Source: Paracoccus sp. (in: a-proteobacteria) (GTDB lineage: Bacteria; Pseudomonadota; Alphaproteobacteria; Rhodobacterales; Rhodobacteraceae). Taken from it: a stretch of 64,000 bases of DNA. The notes below the pieces were generated by a model. The model was not told the DNA's origin. It saw nothing but the letters and a program-made list of their open reading frames with translations, and made no database searches. Shown piece by piece: positions 27,630-37,338 of the stretch (positions are counted from its first letter, which is position 1; each line of letters begins with the position of its first letter). The position numbers and the translations under genes were made by a program. The stretch spans positions 62,001 through 126,000 of the forward strand of contig NZ_JAUNTN010000006.1 of NCBI RefSeq assembly GCF_030538695.1, written 5' to 3'.

Positions 27630-27737
27630 TGTCCTGCCCGGTCCTTCGTTGGTCGAGGATCGCCTTTATCTGCATGACCTTAGCCTTGGCTTTGATCCCA
27701 TGCAAACTTTTGGCTTTCCGGTCGGGGGGCAAACGCG

Positions 27738-27823
27738 TATAAAGACTGCACTGCTCGATAGGTTTCTTGCCTGTATGAAACCTGCCTCATGACTTGCGCC
27801 CGCCTTGTGCGGGCGCTTTTTTT
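27738..27823 (+). ncRNA. Candidate small RNA or transcription attenuator
   Basis: Downstream of a TATAAA at 27738-27743, a hairpin AGGTTTC/GAAACCT (27760-27783, 10-nt loop) is followed by a short single-stranded GCCTCATGACTT. A perfect terminator then follows: GCGCCCGC/GCGGGCGC (27796-27816) with seven T. The predicted transcript is about 75 nt. The terminator ends 22 bp before the ATG of the EamA gene, so it could be an sRNA or a regulated leader. Sequence only; no expression evidence. Confidence 0.45.
27796..27823 (+). terminator. Intrinsic terminator just upstream of the EamA gene
   Basis: Perfect 8-bp stem GCGCCCGC (27796-27803) and GCGGGCGC (27809-27816) around CTTGT, then TTTTTTT (27817-27823). 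On the plus strand it ends only 22 bp before the start of the following gene. Confidence 0.88.
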
Positions 27824-27844
27824 CTTGGGCTTAGCCGGAACTGC

Positions 27845-28705
27845 ATGATGCGTTTTACCCGTCCAGAACTGGCCTTGGTCACAATTACGGCAATTTGGGG
27901 TGTGACCTTTCTGGCGGTCGAAACCGCCATGAGTTTCAGCGGGCCGATGGGATTCGTCGGGTTGCGATTCGGGGTTGCGGCGCTGATGCTTGGGCTGTGC
28001 AGCATGGGTGTGCTGCGTGGGCTGACGCGGCGTGAACTGGTTGCGGGCGGCGTTATCGGCCTGTCAATCTGCGCGGGCTATGGCTTGCAGACCGCAGGCG
28101 TGGCCGAGGTTGGGGCCAGCCGGTCGGCCTTTATCACCGCGCTGTATGTTCCGATTGTGCCTTTGCTGCAATGGCTGGTGCTGCGCCGCCCGCCGCGCTG
28201 GGCGGCATGGGCGGGAATCGTGCTGGCCTTTGCCGGGCTGCTGCTGGTCGCGGGGCCGGGCGGGGCCGAAGGCGGCTGGGGTCGGGGCGAGTGGCTGACA
28301 CTGGGTTGTGCGGTGGCGATTGCCGGGGAAATCCTGCTGATCGGGGCTTTTGCCGGGCAGGTCGATTCGCGGCGGGTGACGGTGGTGCAGCTTGGCGTGG
28401 CCTCCGCCGCGGCGTTTGCGGTGATGGGGGCTGTGGGCGAGGGCTGGCCGCCGTCAAGCTGGCAACTTTGGGCGCTGGTCTTGTCGCTGGGGCTGGCCTC
28501 AGCGCTGATCCAACTGGTGATGAACTGGGCGCAGCGGACGGTTTCACCGGCGCGCGCCACGGTGATTTATGCGGGCGAGCCGGTTTGGGCGGCGCTGTTC
28601 GGGCGGCTGGCGGGCGAACGCCTGCCTGCGCTGGCCCTGTTGGGCGGGGTGTTGATCGTCGCCGGGGTTCTGGTCAGTGAAATGAAGCCCCGCAAGCGGC
28701 GCTGA
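27845..28705 (+). CDS. DMT superfamily exporter with EamA domains
   Basis: A 286-residue inner-membrane protein with two EamA repeats (about ten transmembrane segments). It begins MMRFTRPELALVTITAIWGV and contains ALYVPIVPLLQWLVLRRPP and ARATVIYAGEPVWAALFGRL, both EamA-typical. The substrate is unknown. Either ATG 27845 or 27848 may be used; the first was taken. Transcription must read through, or start after, the intrinsic terminator at 27796-27823. Confidence 0.87.
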   Translation: MMRFTRPELALVTITAIWGVTFLAVETAMSFSGPMGFVGLRFGVAALMLGLCSMGVLRGLTRRELVAGGVIGLSICAGYGLQTAGVAEVGASRSAFITALYVPIVPLLQWLVLRRPPRWAAWAGIVLAFAGLLLVAGPGGAEGGWGRGEWLTLGCAVAIAGEILLIGAFAGQVDSRRVTVVQLGVASAAAFAVMGAVGEGWPPSSWQLWALVLSLGLASALIQLVMNWAQRTVSPARATVIYAGEPVWAALFGRLAGERLPALALLGGVLIVAGVLVSEMKPRKRR

Positions 28706-28769
28706 TTGCGGTTGCCGCCGGGCCGGGGCGGGCTATGCTGTGGCCAGCAACGCGAAGGAGGCGCAGACA

Positions 28770-29552
28770 ATGGCTGACAAGATTCTGGCGGGTAAGCTGG
28801 CGGTGGTGACGGGGTCGAACTCGGGCATCGGGCTTGGGGTGGCGCGGGAACTGGCGCGTGCCGGGGCGGATGTCGTGCTGAACTCCTTTACCGACCGTGA
28901 CGAGGATCACGCGCTGGCCACTGAGCTGGGGGCCGAGTTTGGCGTGACCGCCCGCTATATCAAGGCCGATATGTCCAAAGGGGCCGAGTGCCGGGCGCTG
29001 ATCGAACAGGCCGGGCGCTGCGATATTCTGGTGAATAACGCAGGGATTCAGCATGTCGCGCCCATCCCCGATTTCCCGGCCGAGAAATGGGATGCGATCA
29101 TCGCTATCAACCTTTCTTCGGCCTTCCACACCACCGCCGCCGCGCTGCCTCTGATGCGCAAGGCGGGCTGGGGGCGCGTAGTCAATATCGCCTCGGCCCA
29201 CGGGCTGACGGCCTCGCCGTTCAAATCGGCCTATGTCGCGGCCAAGCATGGCGTGGTGGGGCTGACCAAGGTCACGGCGCTGGAAACCGCAGAAGATCCG
29301 ATCACCTGCAACGCCGTCTGCCCCGGCTATGTGCTGACCCCGCTGGTCGAGGCGCAGATCCCCGATACGATGAAGGAATATAACATGAGCCGCGACGACG
29401 TGGTGCGCAACGTCTTGCTGGCGCGGCAGCCATCCAAGCAATTCGCCACGGTCGAGCAGCTTGGCGGTACCACCGTGTTCCTGTGCAGCCCGGCAGCGGA
29501 TCAGATCACCGGCACGACGATTTCCGTCGATGGCGGCTGGACCGCGCTTTAA
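28770..29552 (+). CDS. bdhA: 3-hydroxybutyrate dehydrogenase
   Basis: A 260-residue short-chain dehydrogenase. TGSNSGIGLG at 14-23 (NAD binding), NNAG at 89-92, S142 in NIASAHG, and YVAAK at 155-159 (catalytic Y155, K159) are intact, and the text AHGLTASPFKSAYVAAKHGV is the BDH signature. It oxidises (R)-3-hydroxybutyrate to acetoacetate, a step in the use of polyhydroxybutyrate. The ATG at 28770 follows AAGGAGG (28755-28761); a short in-frame extension to 28740 lies before this site. Confidence 0.93.
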   Translation: MADKILAGKLAVVTGSNSGIGLGVARELARAGADVVLNSFTDRDEDHALATELGAEFGVTARYIKADMSKGAECRALIEQAGRCDILVNNAGIQHVAPIPDFPAEKWDAIIAINLSSAFHTTAAALPLMRKAGWGRVVNIASAHGLTASPFKSAYVAAKHGVVGLTKVTALETAEDPITCNAVCPGYVLTPLVEAQIPDTMKEYNMSRDDVVRNVLLARQPSKQFATVEQLGGTTVFLCSPAADQITGTTISVDGGWTAL

Positions 29553-29579
29553 CGGCAGCCTTTCGGCCTGTTGCCGCCG

Positions 29580-29617
29580 GGGGAGCCTCCGGCGGGGATA
29601 TTTTCAGACAAAAGATG
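29580..29617 (+). repeat. GGGATATTT-family intergenic element (copy 3)
   Basis: GGGGAGCCTCCGGCGGGGATATTT followed by CAGACAAAAGATGA, between the convergent ends of bdhA and a LysR-type gene. The stop codon and last codons of the LysR gene (29604 onward) lie inside the element. Confidence 0.6.
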
Positions 29618-30500
29618 AGGCTGATTCGGCCTGGATTTCCGCCGTCAGAAAGCGACGGAAGGCTTTGATTGCCGGGCGGTTGCGGCGGCTTTCGGGGCAT
29701 GTCAGCCAATAGGTATCCGGGCCTTTCGTGACCAGCGGGAAGGGCTGGATCAGTGCGCCGGTTGCCAGCTCGAACCGGAAAAAGCGGGGCGTCAGCAGGG
29801 CGATGCCCTCGCCTGCCATGGCCGCGCGAGCCTCTTGCAACTGCGAGGGCATTGTGACCGCCTGACGTGGCGGACAATCCGGGGCGATCACGCCCGCCTG
29901 TTGCAGCCAGACTGGCCAATATGGGTCGCCGGGGTTGATCCAGTGCAGGGCCACGATTTGCGCCGGGTCGGTCAGGGCTGCGTGGCGAGCAAGGAAATCA
30001 GGTGAAGCTATGGGCGTGACCTCAAACGGCAGCAGCGGCCATGCGGACAGGCCGGGCCAGTCGCCCTTGCCTTTGCGAATCGCAACGTCGATGTCTTCGC
30101 GGGCAAAGTCGGTCAGCCGGTCGTTCATGTCGATGCGCAGCGTCAGGTTGGGGTAATCGGCCTGAAACCGTCCGATCCGTTGCGCCAGCCAGTTGCCCGC
30201 AAAGCTGGCGGTGGTGGAAATCGTCAGCCGCTCCGCCTGACGGGCAGCCTCGGCAAAGGCAAGCCGCAGGGTCTCGAAGGCCTGCGCGGTGGGGGTGGCG
30301 AGGCGGGCGCCGGTCTCGGTCAGGGCCACACCGCGCGGCTGGCGCAGGAACAGGGGCGTGCCAAGGCGATCCTCCAGCATTTTGATCTGATAGCTGACGG
30401 CGGCCTGCGTCATGCTTAGCGATTCGGCGGCACGGGTAAAGGACAGGTGACGGGCCACGGCTTCAAAGGCGCGGATGGCGGGCAGGGGCGGCAGGTCCAT
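29604..30500 (-). CDS. LysR-family regulator (GcvA/AmpR-like)
   Basis: A 298-residue regulator. The N-terminal winged HTH starts MDLPPLPAIRAFEAVARHLS and contains ESLSMTQAAVSYQIKMLEDR (about 27-46), the GcvA/AmpR-type text. The rest is the LysR substrate-binding domain (LTISTTASFAGNWLAQRIGR near 92-111). GcvA-type members often control a divergent gene, and here the upstream direction faces a small 64-residue gene. The gene ends inside the copy 3 repeat. Effector unknown. Confidence 0.88.
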   Translation of the reverse strand: MDLPPLPAIRAFEAVARHLSFTRAAESLSMTQAAVSYQIKMLEDRLGTPLFLRQPRGVALTETGARLATPTAQAFETLRLAFAEAARQAERLTISTTASFAGNWLAQRIGRFQADYPNLTLRIDMNDRLTDFAREDIDVAIRKGKGDWPGLSAWPLLPFEVTPIASPDFLARHAALTDPAQIVALHWINPGDPYWPVWLQQAGVIAPDCPPRQAVTMPSQLQEARAAMAGEGIALLTPRFFRFELATGALIQPFPLVTKGPDTYWLTCPESRRNRPAIKAFRRFLTAEIQAESASSFV

Positions 30501-30662
30501 AAGCTGTGTTTATGTGTGATCTGTGGCGTTTTGTTGGTGGATTGGCGCTGATCGTAGCAATCTGAGCGGGCGGATCAATCAGCTTTATGCGGATGCCGCG
30601 CCCGATCTTGCGGCCCCGATCGCAGTGGGCCGGGGCAGGCTGGTGCAAAAGGAGAAGACACC

Positions 30663-32086
<1,424 letters not shown>

Positions 32087-32115
32087 CTATGTTGCCCGCA
32101 AAACGGGGGAAAGCA

Positions 32116-32400
32116 ATGCGTGAGACAAGGGAAACCCGGCTGAAGCGCCTGCGGATGCGCAGTTGGCGACGCGGGATGAAGGAAATGGACCTGATTTTCG
32201 GGGCCTGGGCCGACGGGCCGATGGCGGCGCTGGATGATGCCGGGCTGGACGCTTACGAGCGGGTGATGGATGAGAACGATCAGGATTTGTATTTGTGGCT
32301 GACCGCGCGGATTTCGGGGCGCGAGGACCGCGGCCCCGCCGAATTGGCGCCGATGCTGGACCAGATCGCCACCTTCGCCGCCGGGAAGTTGCACGGATAG
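32116..32400 (+). CDS. sdhE: FAD assembly factor SdhE
   Basis: A 94-residue protein of the SdhE/SDHAF2 family that helps insert covalent FAD into succinate dehydrogenase. The conserved RGMKEMDLIFGAWA motif (R19, G20, E23) is intact, as are LMDENDQDLYLWL-type residues (YERVMDENDQDLYLWLT). The start ATG 32116 was picked because family proteins start right before the helix RETRLKRLRMRSWRRG; an in-frame extension to 32035 was not used. It lies between the divergent aminotransferase and a MarR gene. Confidence 0.92.
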   Translation: MRETRETRLKRLRMRSWRRGMKEMDLIFGAWADGPMAALDDAGLDAYERVMDENDQDLYLWLTARISGREDRGPAELAPMLDQIATFAAGKLHG

Positions 32401-32415
32401 TTACTATTTTAATGA

Positions 32416-32453
32416 AAAAATCCGGGGTGCGTTAACGGGATATTGGGATTTTT
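32416..32453. promoter_or_regulatory. Dyad-symmetric possible operator upstream of the MarR gene
   Basis: AAAAATCC at 32416-32423 and GGATTTTT at 32446-32453 are perfect 8-bp inverted arms, and the palindrome GTTAAC (32431-32436) lies close to their centre. It stands 38 bp before the MarR start, where MarR-type repressors commonly bind their own promoters. Confidence 0.4.
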
Positions 32454-32490
32454 GCGCCTATGGTCGGTCAAAGAGAGTTAAGGACCGACA

Positions 32491-32997
32491 ATGACCATGT
32501 ATGCCCCCCTTCGCCCCTCTGATGCGCTTGCGGTTGTGGATCGCAGTCGTGACTTTTTCGATGCTCTGGCCCTGCTGGTGCGGATGCACCGCCTGATGCT
32601 GGATGTCATCAAGGATGAGTTTGAGCGTCTGGGCCAGACCGAGCTGACCCCGGTGCAGGCGATGTTGCTGTATCACCTTGGCGAAGACGAGGTGACGGCG
32701 GGGGAGTTGCGGTCCCGTGGCATGTATCAGGGCAGCAATGTCAGCTATAATCTGAAAAAGCTGGTAGCGATGGGTTATGTCAGCCATGCGCGCAGCGATA
32801 CCGACCGCCGGGCGGTGCGGGTGCGGCTGACGGAAACCGGCGAATGGGTGCGTGACCGCTTGCGTGATTTGTTCATCCGCCACGCCAAGATGCTGGATAT
32901 GTCCGGGGTAATGGACGACCCGCCGCTGGATCTGGTCAACGCGCAGACGCGGCGGATCGAACGGTTCTGGATGGAGCAGATCCGCTATATCTATTGA
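32491..32997 (+). CDS. MarR-family winged-helix regulator
   Basis: A 168-residue MarR-type regulator. Helices near 20-60 lead to the winged HTH: EDEVTAGELRSRGMYQGSNV and SYNLKKLVAMGYVSHARSDTD, then RRAVRVRLTETGEWVRDRLR (wing and C-terminal helix). It resembles the MarR-like regulators conserved in Rhizobiales/Rhodobacterales. Targets unknown; autoregulation is suggested by the dyad upstream. It converges on gloA, whose stop lies immediately after its own. Confidence 0.88.
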   Translation: MTMYAPLRPSDALAVVDRSRDFFDALALLVRMHRLMLDVIKDEFERLGQTELTPVQAMLLYHLGEDEVTAGELRSRGMYQGSNVSYNLKKLVAMGYVSHARSDTDRRAVRVRLTETGEWVRDRLRDLFIRHAKMLDMSGVMDDPPLDLVNAQTRRIERFWMEQIRYIY

Positions 32998-33423
32998 TTA
33001 CCAATGCCCGGTATTGCCCATGCTGGCCCAGGGCTCTTGCGGGGGCAGGGTGCCGTCTTGCAACAGCTCGATGCTGATGTTGTCGGGGCTGCGGACAAAG
33101 GCCATATGCCCGTCGCGCGGCGGGCGGTTGATGGTGATGCCCGCATCCATCAACTTTTGGCACATCTCATAGATATTCCCGACCCGATAGGCGAGGTGGC
33201 CGAAGTGGCGGCTGTCAGAGGGCAGGCCGTCGTCGCCATCCCAGTTATAGGTCAACTCGACCGGACATTCCGGCTGGTCGGGCGGTGCCATGAACACCAG
33301 CGTGAAGCGGCCCTGTTCATTGTCGATGCGGCGGGTCTCGACCAGTCCCAGCAGGCCGAAAAAGCGCATGGAGGCGTCAAGGTCTTTGACCCGGACCATG
33401 GTATGCAGATAGCGCAGGCTCAT
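32998..33423 (-). CDS. gloA: Lactoylglutathione lyase (glyoxalase I)
   Basis: A 141-residue metalloenzyme that isomerises the methylglyoxal-glutathione hemithioacetal to S-lactoylglutathione. All four metal ligands are visible: H7 in RYLHTMVRV, E56 in PVELTYNW, H76 in RHFGHLAYRV, and E119 in ISIELL. A large upstream in-frame extension is open through the thyX region and is not part of the gene; MSLRYLHTMVRVKDLD at 33421-33423 is the family's N terminus. It ends adjacent to the MarR stop. Confidence 0.95.
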   Translation of the reverse strand: MSLRYLHTMVRVKDLDASMRFFGLLGLVETRRIDNEQGRFTLVFMAPPDQPECPVELTYNWDGDDGLPSDSRHFGHLAYRVGNIYEMCQKLMDAGITINRPPRDGHMAFVRSPDNISIELLQDGTLPPQEPWASMGNTGHW

Positions 33424-33540
33424 TGCGATTCCTTTCCTGATCTGGCGACAGATTGCCAGCTTCATCAGGGCAGGGCAAATCCGGTTGCCGCGCGGCGGGG
33501 GCGGGACTACAAACCCGGTAAGTAAAACCGGAGAGACCTT

Positions 33541-34446
33541 ATGCCGCTCAGCCCCGAACAGCAGGCCGAAATCGACGCCCAACGGCAGGACAGCCACAGC
33601 ACCCTGCGCCCCACAGTGCCGGGGATCGAGGCGCATCTTTACAGCGCCCATCCGGTTCTGGACCACGGCTTCGTCCGGGTCATTGACTATATGGGCGACG
33701 ATTCCGCCATCGTGCAAGCGGCGCGGGTCAGCTATGGCCGCGGCACCAAGTCGGTGTCCACGGACGAAGGGCTGATCCGCTATCTGATGCGGCACTGGCA
33801 TTCGACTCCGTTCGAGATGTGCGAGATCAAGCTGCATGTCAAACTGCCGGTTTTCGTCGCGCGGCAATGGATCAGGCACCGCACCGCGAACGTGAACGAA
33901 TATTCCGCGCGCTATTCGATTCTGGACCGTGAGTTTTATATTCCCGCGCCGGAGCATCTGGCCGCGCAATCGACCCAGAACCATCAGGGCCGGGGCGAGA
34001 TTTTGGAAGGCGAGGAAGCCGCCCGTGTGCTGGAGGTGCTGAAAACCGACGCCATGCGGTCCTATGACAATTACGAGGCAATGATGTCTCAGGACGGTCA
34101 GCAGGGCCTCGCCCGCGAATTGGCGCGGATGAACCTGCCTGCCAATATCTACACTCAGTGGTATTGGAAAACCGACCTGCATAATCTGTTGCATTTCCTG
34201 CGCTTGCGGGCTGATCCTCATGCACAATATGAAATCCGCGCCTATGCCGATGCCATGTGCGACATCGTGGCGGATTGGGTGCCTTTTGCCTTCCGTGCCT
34301 TCCGCGATTACCGGATGGATGCGCAAAGCCTGTCGGCGCAGGCGGTGGCGGTGCTGAAACGGCGGCTGGCGGGAGAGAGCGTCACGCAGGAAGAGTCCGG
34401 CATGTCCGCGCGGGAATGGCGCGAGTTTCAGGCCGAATGGGGCTGA
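33541..34446 (+). CDS. thyX: FAD-dependent thymidylate synthase
   Basis: A 301-residue flavin-dependent thymidylate synthase. The ThyX motif RHR-X7-S is seen as [11 protein letters not shown] at 112-122, with YSARYS after it and QEPR-like residues later. It makes dTMP from dUMP using methylene-tetrahydrofolate, NADPH and FAD. It is an alternative to ThyA; the presence of thyA elsewhere cannot be judged. RBS AGAGACC is moderate. A perfect hairpin terminator follows the stop. Confidence 0.95.
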   Translation: MPLSPEQQAEIDAQRQDSHSTLRPTVPGIEAHLYSAHPVLDHGFVRVIDYMGDDSAIVQAARVSYGRGTKSVSTDEGLIRYLMRHWHSTPFEMCEIKLHVKLPVFVARQWIRHRTANVNEYSARYSILDREFYIPAPEHLAAQSTQNHQGRGEILEGEEAARVLEVLKTDAMRSYDNYEAMMSQDGQQGLARELARMNLPANIYTQWYWKTDLHNLLHFLRLRADPHAQYEIRAYADAMCDIVADWVPFAFRAFRDYRMDAQSLSAQAVAVLKRRLAGESVTQEESGMSAREWREFQAEWG

Positions 34447-34452
34447 TGGAAA

Positions 34453-34474
34453 GGGCCGGCCGCAGGGCCGGCCC
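34453..34474. terminator. Hairpin between convergent thyX and VOC genes
   Basis: Perfect 9-bp stem GGGCCGGCC (34453-34461) and GGCCGGCCC (34466-34474) with a GCAG loop, between the two convergent stops. No T-run, so it may act with Rho or as a bidirectional stop. Confidence 0.7.
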
Positions 34475-34479
34475 GATGC

Positions 34480-35262
34480 TTACACGCGGGTGACGCGGAT
34501 CGCGTTGCCCCAGGGGTCGCTGCGCAACCCGGCTTGCAGGCTGCTGCCAGTCCCGGCCCGCAGCTCCACCTCGGCCAGACCCAGCGCATCCGCCGGGCGC
34601 TTGCCTGCGCCACGGCTGTTCCACACATTCCCCGCAAGGTGGTGGTGATAGCCGCCAGTCGCAAAGAAGCTGGCCGAAGGGATGTGTGAGGTCAGGTCAA
34701 AGCCAAGCTCACCCACATAGAACTTTTCCGCCTCGGCCACATTGCCGACTTGCAGGTGGACATGACCGATCACCGTGCCATCCGGCGCGCCGGACCAGGT
34801 GCCGGGTGCGGCCATCAGCTCCAGCAGGTTCAGCGGCACCGTGTCCATATTCACGCGCTTGCCGTCGGTATCCCATTGATTGCGCGGCCGGTCGGCATAG
34901 ATTTCGATGCCGTTGCCTTCGGGATCGTGCAGATATATTGCCTCGCTGACAAGGTGATCTGATGCGCCGTCCAGCCGGATGTCGTTGCTGCGGGCGTGGT
35001 TCAGCCAACGGCCGAGATCCTCGCGCGAGGGCAGCAGGAAGGCATTATGAAACAGCCCTGCCTCACGCGGGTAAACCCGGCCCGCCATGTCGCGGCGCAG
35101 TTCCAGAAGGGGGCGATCCGCCGCACCAAGGGTCATGCTTTCGCCGTCGCGGGACAGCAGATTCAGGCCAAGCGCGGTTTGGTAAAAGTCACCGATCCGG
35201 TCCAGATTGCGCACCTTCAGCGCAACGCGACTGATCGAAACGGGGGCGTCACTGGTTGCCAT
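34480..35262 (-). CDS. VOC superfamily (glyoxalase-like) dioxygenase-type protein
   Basis: A 260-residue protein with two VOC modules. The first starts RVALKVRNLDRIGDFYQTAL and carries IYLHDPEGNGIEIYADRP; the second has GHVHLQVGNVAEAEKFYVGE (about 166-185) and YHHHLAGN. The layout resembles CatE-type ring-cleavage or glyoxalase-like enzymes. H/E metal ligands can be placed in the second half, but the substrate is unknown. It is next to a DoxX gene and divergent from a LysR gene that probably controls both. Confidence 0.8.
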   Translation of the reverse strand: MATSDAPVSISRVALKVRNLDRIGDFYQTALGLNLLSRDGESMTLGAADRPLLELRRDMAGRVYPREAGLFHNAFLLPSREDLGRWLNHARSNDIRLDGASDHLVSEAIYLHDPEGNGIEIYADRPRNQWDTDGKRVNMDTVPLNLLELMAAPGTWSGAPDGTVIGHVHLQVGNVAEAEKFYVGELGFDLTSHIPSASFFATGGYHHHLAGNVWNSRGAGKRPADALGLAEVELRAGTGSSLQAGLRSDPWGNAIRVTRV

Positions 35263-35274
35263 TGGTGTCTCTCC

Positions 35275-35694
35275 TTACTTCGTCAGGGCCGCAGCGCCGC
35301 CGCCAAGCAACGCCTGAACCAACAGGGCTATCGCCCAAAAAGCCGGATATTCCCAGCCACCGCCCTGATTGTTGAACCAGAACCCATTGGGCGCATGGGC
35401 GAAAATCGCTGCGCCAAGCAGAACCGGGATCAGCAGCAGCGCCACAAGGCTGGTCTGAAAGCCCAAAATCAGCGCGATGCCACCCAGCAGTTCCGCTGCA
35501 ATGGTCACATAGGCCAGCGCACCGGGCAAGCCGAGCGAGCCGAAATACCCCGCCACGCCCGCAGGGGTCAGCACGAAAATCTTCAGCCAGACATGGGCCA
35601 GAAACAGCGCTCCAAGCGTCACCCGCAGGATCAATGCTGCATTGGCGACGGCGTTGGGGCTGCCAAAACCAAAACTTTGCAGAAGGTTGTTCAT
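35275..35694 (-). CDS. DoxX family membrane protein
   Basis: A 139-residue integral membrane protein with four predicted transmembrane segments; ALILRVTLGALFLAHVWLKI begins it and the GFWFNNQGGGWEYPAFWAIA stretch is typical for DoxX-like proteins. These proteins are linked to quinone or thiol redox and to detoxification in various bacteria, but this member's reaction is unknown. It starts 13 bp upstream of the VOC gene, so the two are probably one operon. The frame continues upstream but ATG 35694 is the natural start. Confidence 0.85.
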   Translation of the reverse strand: MNNLLQSFGFGSPNAVANAALILRVTLGALFLAHVWLKIFVLTPAGVAGYFGSLGLPGALAYVTIAAELLGGIALILGFQTSLVALLLIPVLLGAAIFAHAPNGFWFNNQGGGWEYPAFWAIALLVQALLGGGAAALTK

Positions 35695-35769
35695 CGTTTT
35701 TCCTTTCAAGGCCCGCAGGCCGATTGTGTTGCGGCAGAGATAGGATATTGCTTGCGGGCCTGAAATGGA

Positions 35770-35779
35770 CATAATTATG
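35770..35779. promoter_or_regulatory. Palindrome in the DoxX/LysR divergent promoter
   Basis: CATAATTATG is a perfect 10-bp palindrome in the 114-bp divergent intergenic region. It is a plausible LysR binding site, although the T-N11-A spacing was not clearly identified. Confidence 0.35.
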
Positions 35780-35808
35780 GAATAACTTTCGCCAATTTGG
35801 AGGCAATT

Positions 35809-36711
35809 GTGGAATTGATCGACGGGATCAAAACCTTTGTTGCGGTGGTCGAGACGGGTTCCTTTACCGCAGCGGGGCAGCGGTTGGGGATTTCGGGCAA
35901 GCTGGCCAGCAAATATCTGGCGGCGCTGGAAGGGCGGCTGGGGCGGTCGCTGTTGTATCGCACCACGCGGGCGGTTTCGCTGACCGGGGCGGGGGCGGCG
36001 TGGCTGCCCCATGCCCGCAAGGTTCTGGCGGCACTGGATGAGGCCGATGCGGCGCTTGATGAAACGGCGGGGGGGCTGTCCGGGCGCTTGCGCATCACCT
36101 GCGGCACCACGCTGGGCGAGCTGCTTCTGGCCGATGTGGTGCGCGATTTTACCACGCAGCACCCGCAGGTGCGGGTGGATCTGCTGCTGTCGGATGGGTT
36201 CACGGACCTTGCCGCAGGCGGCTTTGATCTGGCGGTGCGCATCGGTGTTGCCAAAGATTCCAGTCTGCGGATGCAGCGGCTGGGCCTGACCCGGCTGCGT
36301 GTCGCGGCCAGCCCGGCCTATCTGGCGCAGCACGGCACGCCGCGGAGCATCGGGGCGCTGGCCGATCACCGCATCCTGATCGACCTGAATGCAGAGCAGC
36401 CCTATCGCTGGGGGTTCACTGTGGATGCGGCACCGCAGATGGTGTCGGTCAGTGGGACCATGGCCGTGAACAGCGCCTCGGTCACGATCCGGCACGCGCT
36501 GGCCGGGGCGGGGCTGGTGCGGGCGCCGGATATTTTTCTGGCCCCGCATCTGGCCAGCGGCGCGCTTGTTCCGGTGCTGGATGCGCTTGCCCCCGAGCCG
36601 CTGCCGGTCAGCCTGATGACGCTGCCGACAACATTCCGGCAAAGCAAGATCGCCGGTTTCGCCAAGGTTCTGAGGGCGCATCTGCGGCAGTTGGAGTATT
36701 TCAAGGAATGA
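35809..36711 (+). CDS. LysR-family regulator divergent from DoxX/VOC
   Basis: A 300-residue LysR regulator. The HTH covers GIKTFVAVVETGSFTAAGQR and SGKLASKYLAALEGRLGR (about 5-46), followed by a substrate-binding domain (LRITCGTTLGELLLADVVRD then PQVRVDLLLSDGFTDLAAGG). The GTG at 35809 is chosen because GGAGG (35799-35803) is spaced five bases ahead; a TTG at 35797 is also in frame. Divergent placement suggests control of the VOC-DoxX pair. Confidence 0.87.
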   Translation: MELIDGIKTFVAVVETGSFTAAGQRLGISGKLASKYLAALEGRLGRSLLYRTTRAVSLTGAGAAWLPHARKVLAALDEADAALDETAGGLSGRLRITCGTTLGELLLADVVRDFTTQHPQVRVDLLLSDGFTDLAAGGFDLAVRIGVAKDSSLRMQRLGLTRLRVAASPAYLAQHGTPRSIGALADHRILIDLNAEQPYRWGFTVDAAPQMVSVSGTMAVNSASVTIRHALAGAGLVRAPDIFLAPHLASGALVPVLDALAPEPLPVSLMTLPTTFRQSKIAGFAKVLRAHLRQLEYFKE

Positions 36712-36760
36712 GGCGCAACACATTGTAAAAAATCCAAAACGATCCAGCCCCTTTCGGCGA

Positions 36761-36766
36761 TTGACA
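36761..36766 (+). promoter_or_regulatory. Possible -35 box before the TRAP operon
   Basis: TTGACA at 36761-36766, but 17 bp later the -10 position reads AACAGT (36784-36789), which is a poor match. Weak evidence of a promoter for the TRAP genes. Confidence 0.3.
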
Positions 36767-36822
36767 GTCCCTCGCAAAAACTGAACAGTGGTTCAAATCG
36801 CCACCAGAGGGAGGAGGGGTGC

Positions 36823-37338
36823 ATGATTACGGTCATCGACTGGATCAACGAATCCGTCGGTCGCATCCTGTCGCTGATTGCCGGGGTTTTTGCGGCAATC
36901 ATCATTTATGATGTGTTCATGCGTTACGTTCTGGTCGCGCCGACCCCTTGGGGGTTTGACGTGACCAAAATGCTGTATGGCTTTTATTTCGTCATGCTGG
37001 GCGGTTACGCGCTGCGCCATCAGGCGCATGTCAAGGTTGACCTGCTGACCGCGACCATGGCCCCCGGCCTGCGCCGTTGGGTTGAAATTGCGGGCTATAT
37101 CATCTTTTTTCTGCCGTTCAGCATCATGTTCATGCTGTATAGCTGGCAATTCGGGCTGCGGTCGCTGGCGCAGGGGGAAAAGACCTATGGTGCGGTGCAA
37201 CTGCCGGTCTATCCGCTGAAGCTGGCCATGGGTGTGGCCGCCACGCTGCTGTTCGTTCAGGGCATTTCCGAACTGCTGAAACTGATCCTGCACCGCACCG
37301 ACCACCTGGAGCCGATGGAGCCGCTGGATGTTCACTGA
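36823..37338 (+). CDS. TRAP transporter small permease (DctQ type)
   Basis: A 171-residue membrane protein with four transmembrane segments, the normal DctQ size. It starts MITVIDWINESVGRILSLIA and has the RYVLVAPTPWGFDVTKMLYG pattern typical of the family. It forms the smaller membrane part of the secondary-active TRAP importer with the next gene. GGAGGAGG-type RBS lies upstream. Its end overlaps the large permease start by 11 bp. Confidence 0.9.
   Translation: MITVIDWINESVGRILSLIAGVFAAIIIYDVFMRYVLVAPTPWGFDVTKMLYGFYFVMLGGYALRHQAHVKVDLLTATMAPGLRRWVEIAGYIIFFLPFSIMFMLYSWQFGLRSLAQGEKTYGAVQLPVYPLKLAMGVAATLLFVQGISELLKLILHRTDHLEPMEPLDVH

Noticed and set aside
25533..27677. A 714-codon plus-strand open frame opposite the YejA-type gene
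   Set aside because: Translation is His/Arg/Gly rich with no recognisable family, and the minus strand holds a complete binding protein with signal peptide.
27738..27844. A known SAM, SAH or similar riboswitch ahead of the EamA gene
   Set aside because: I could not match the conserved core of any riboswitch class I know, so it was reported only as a candidate small RNA or attenuator.
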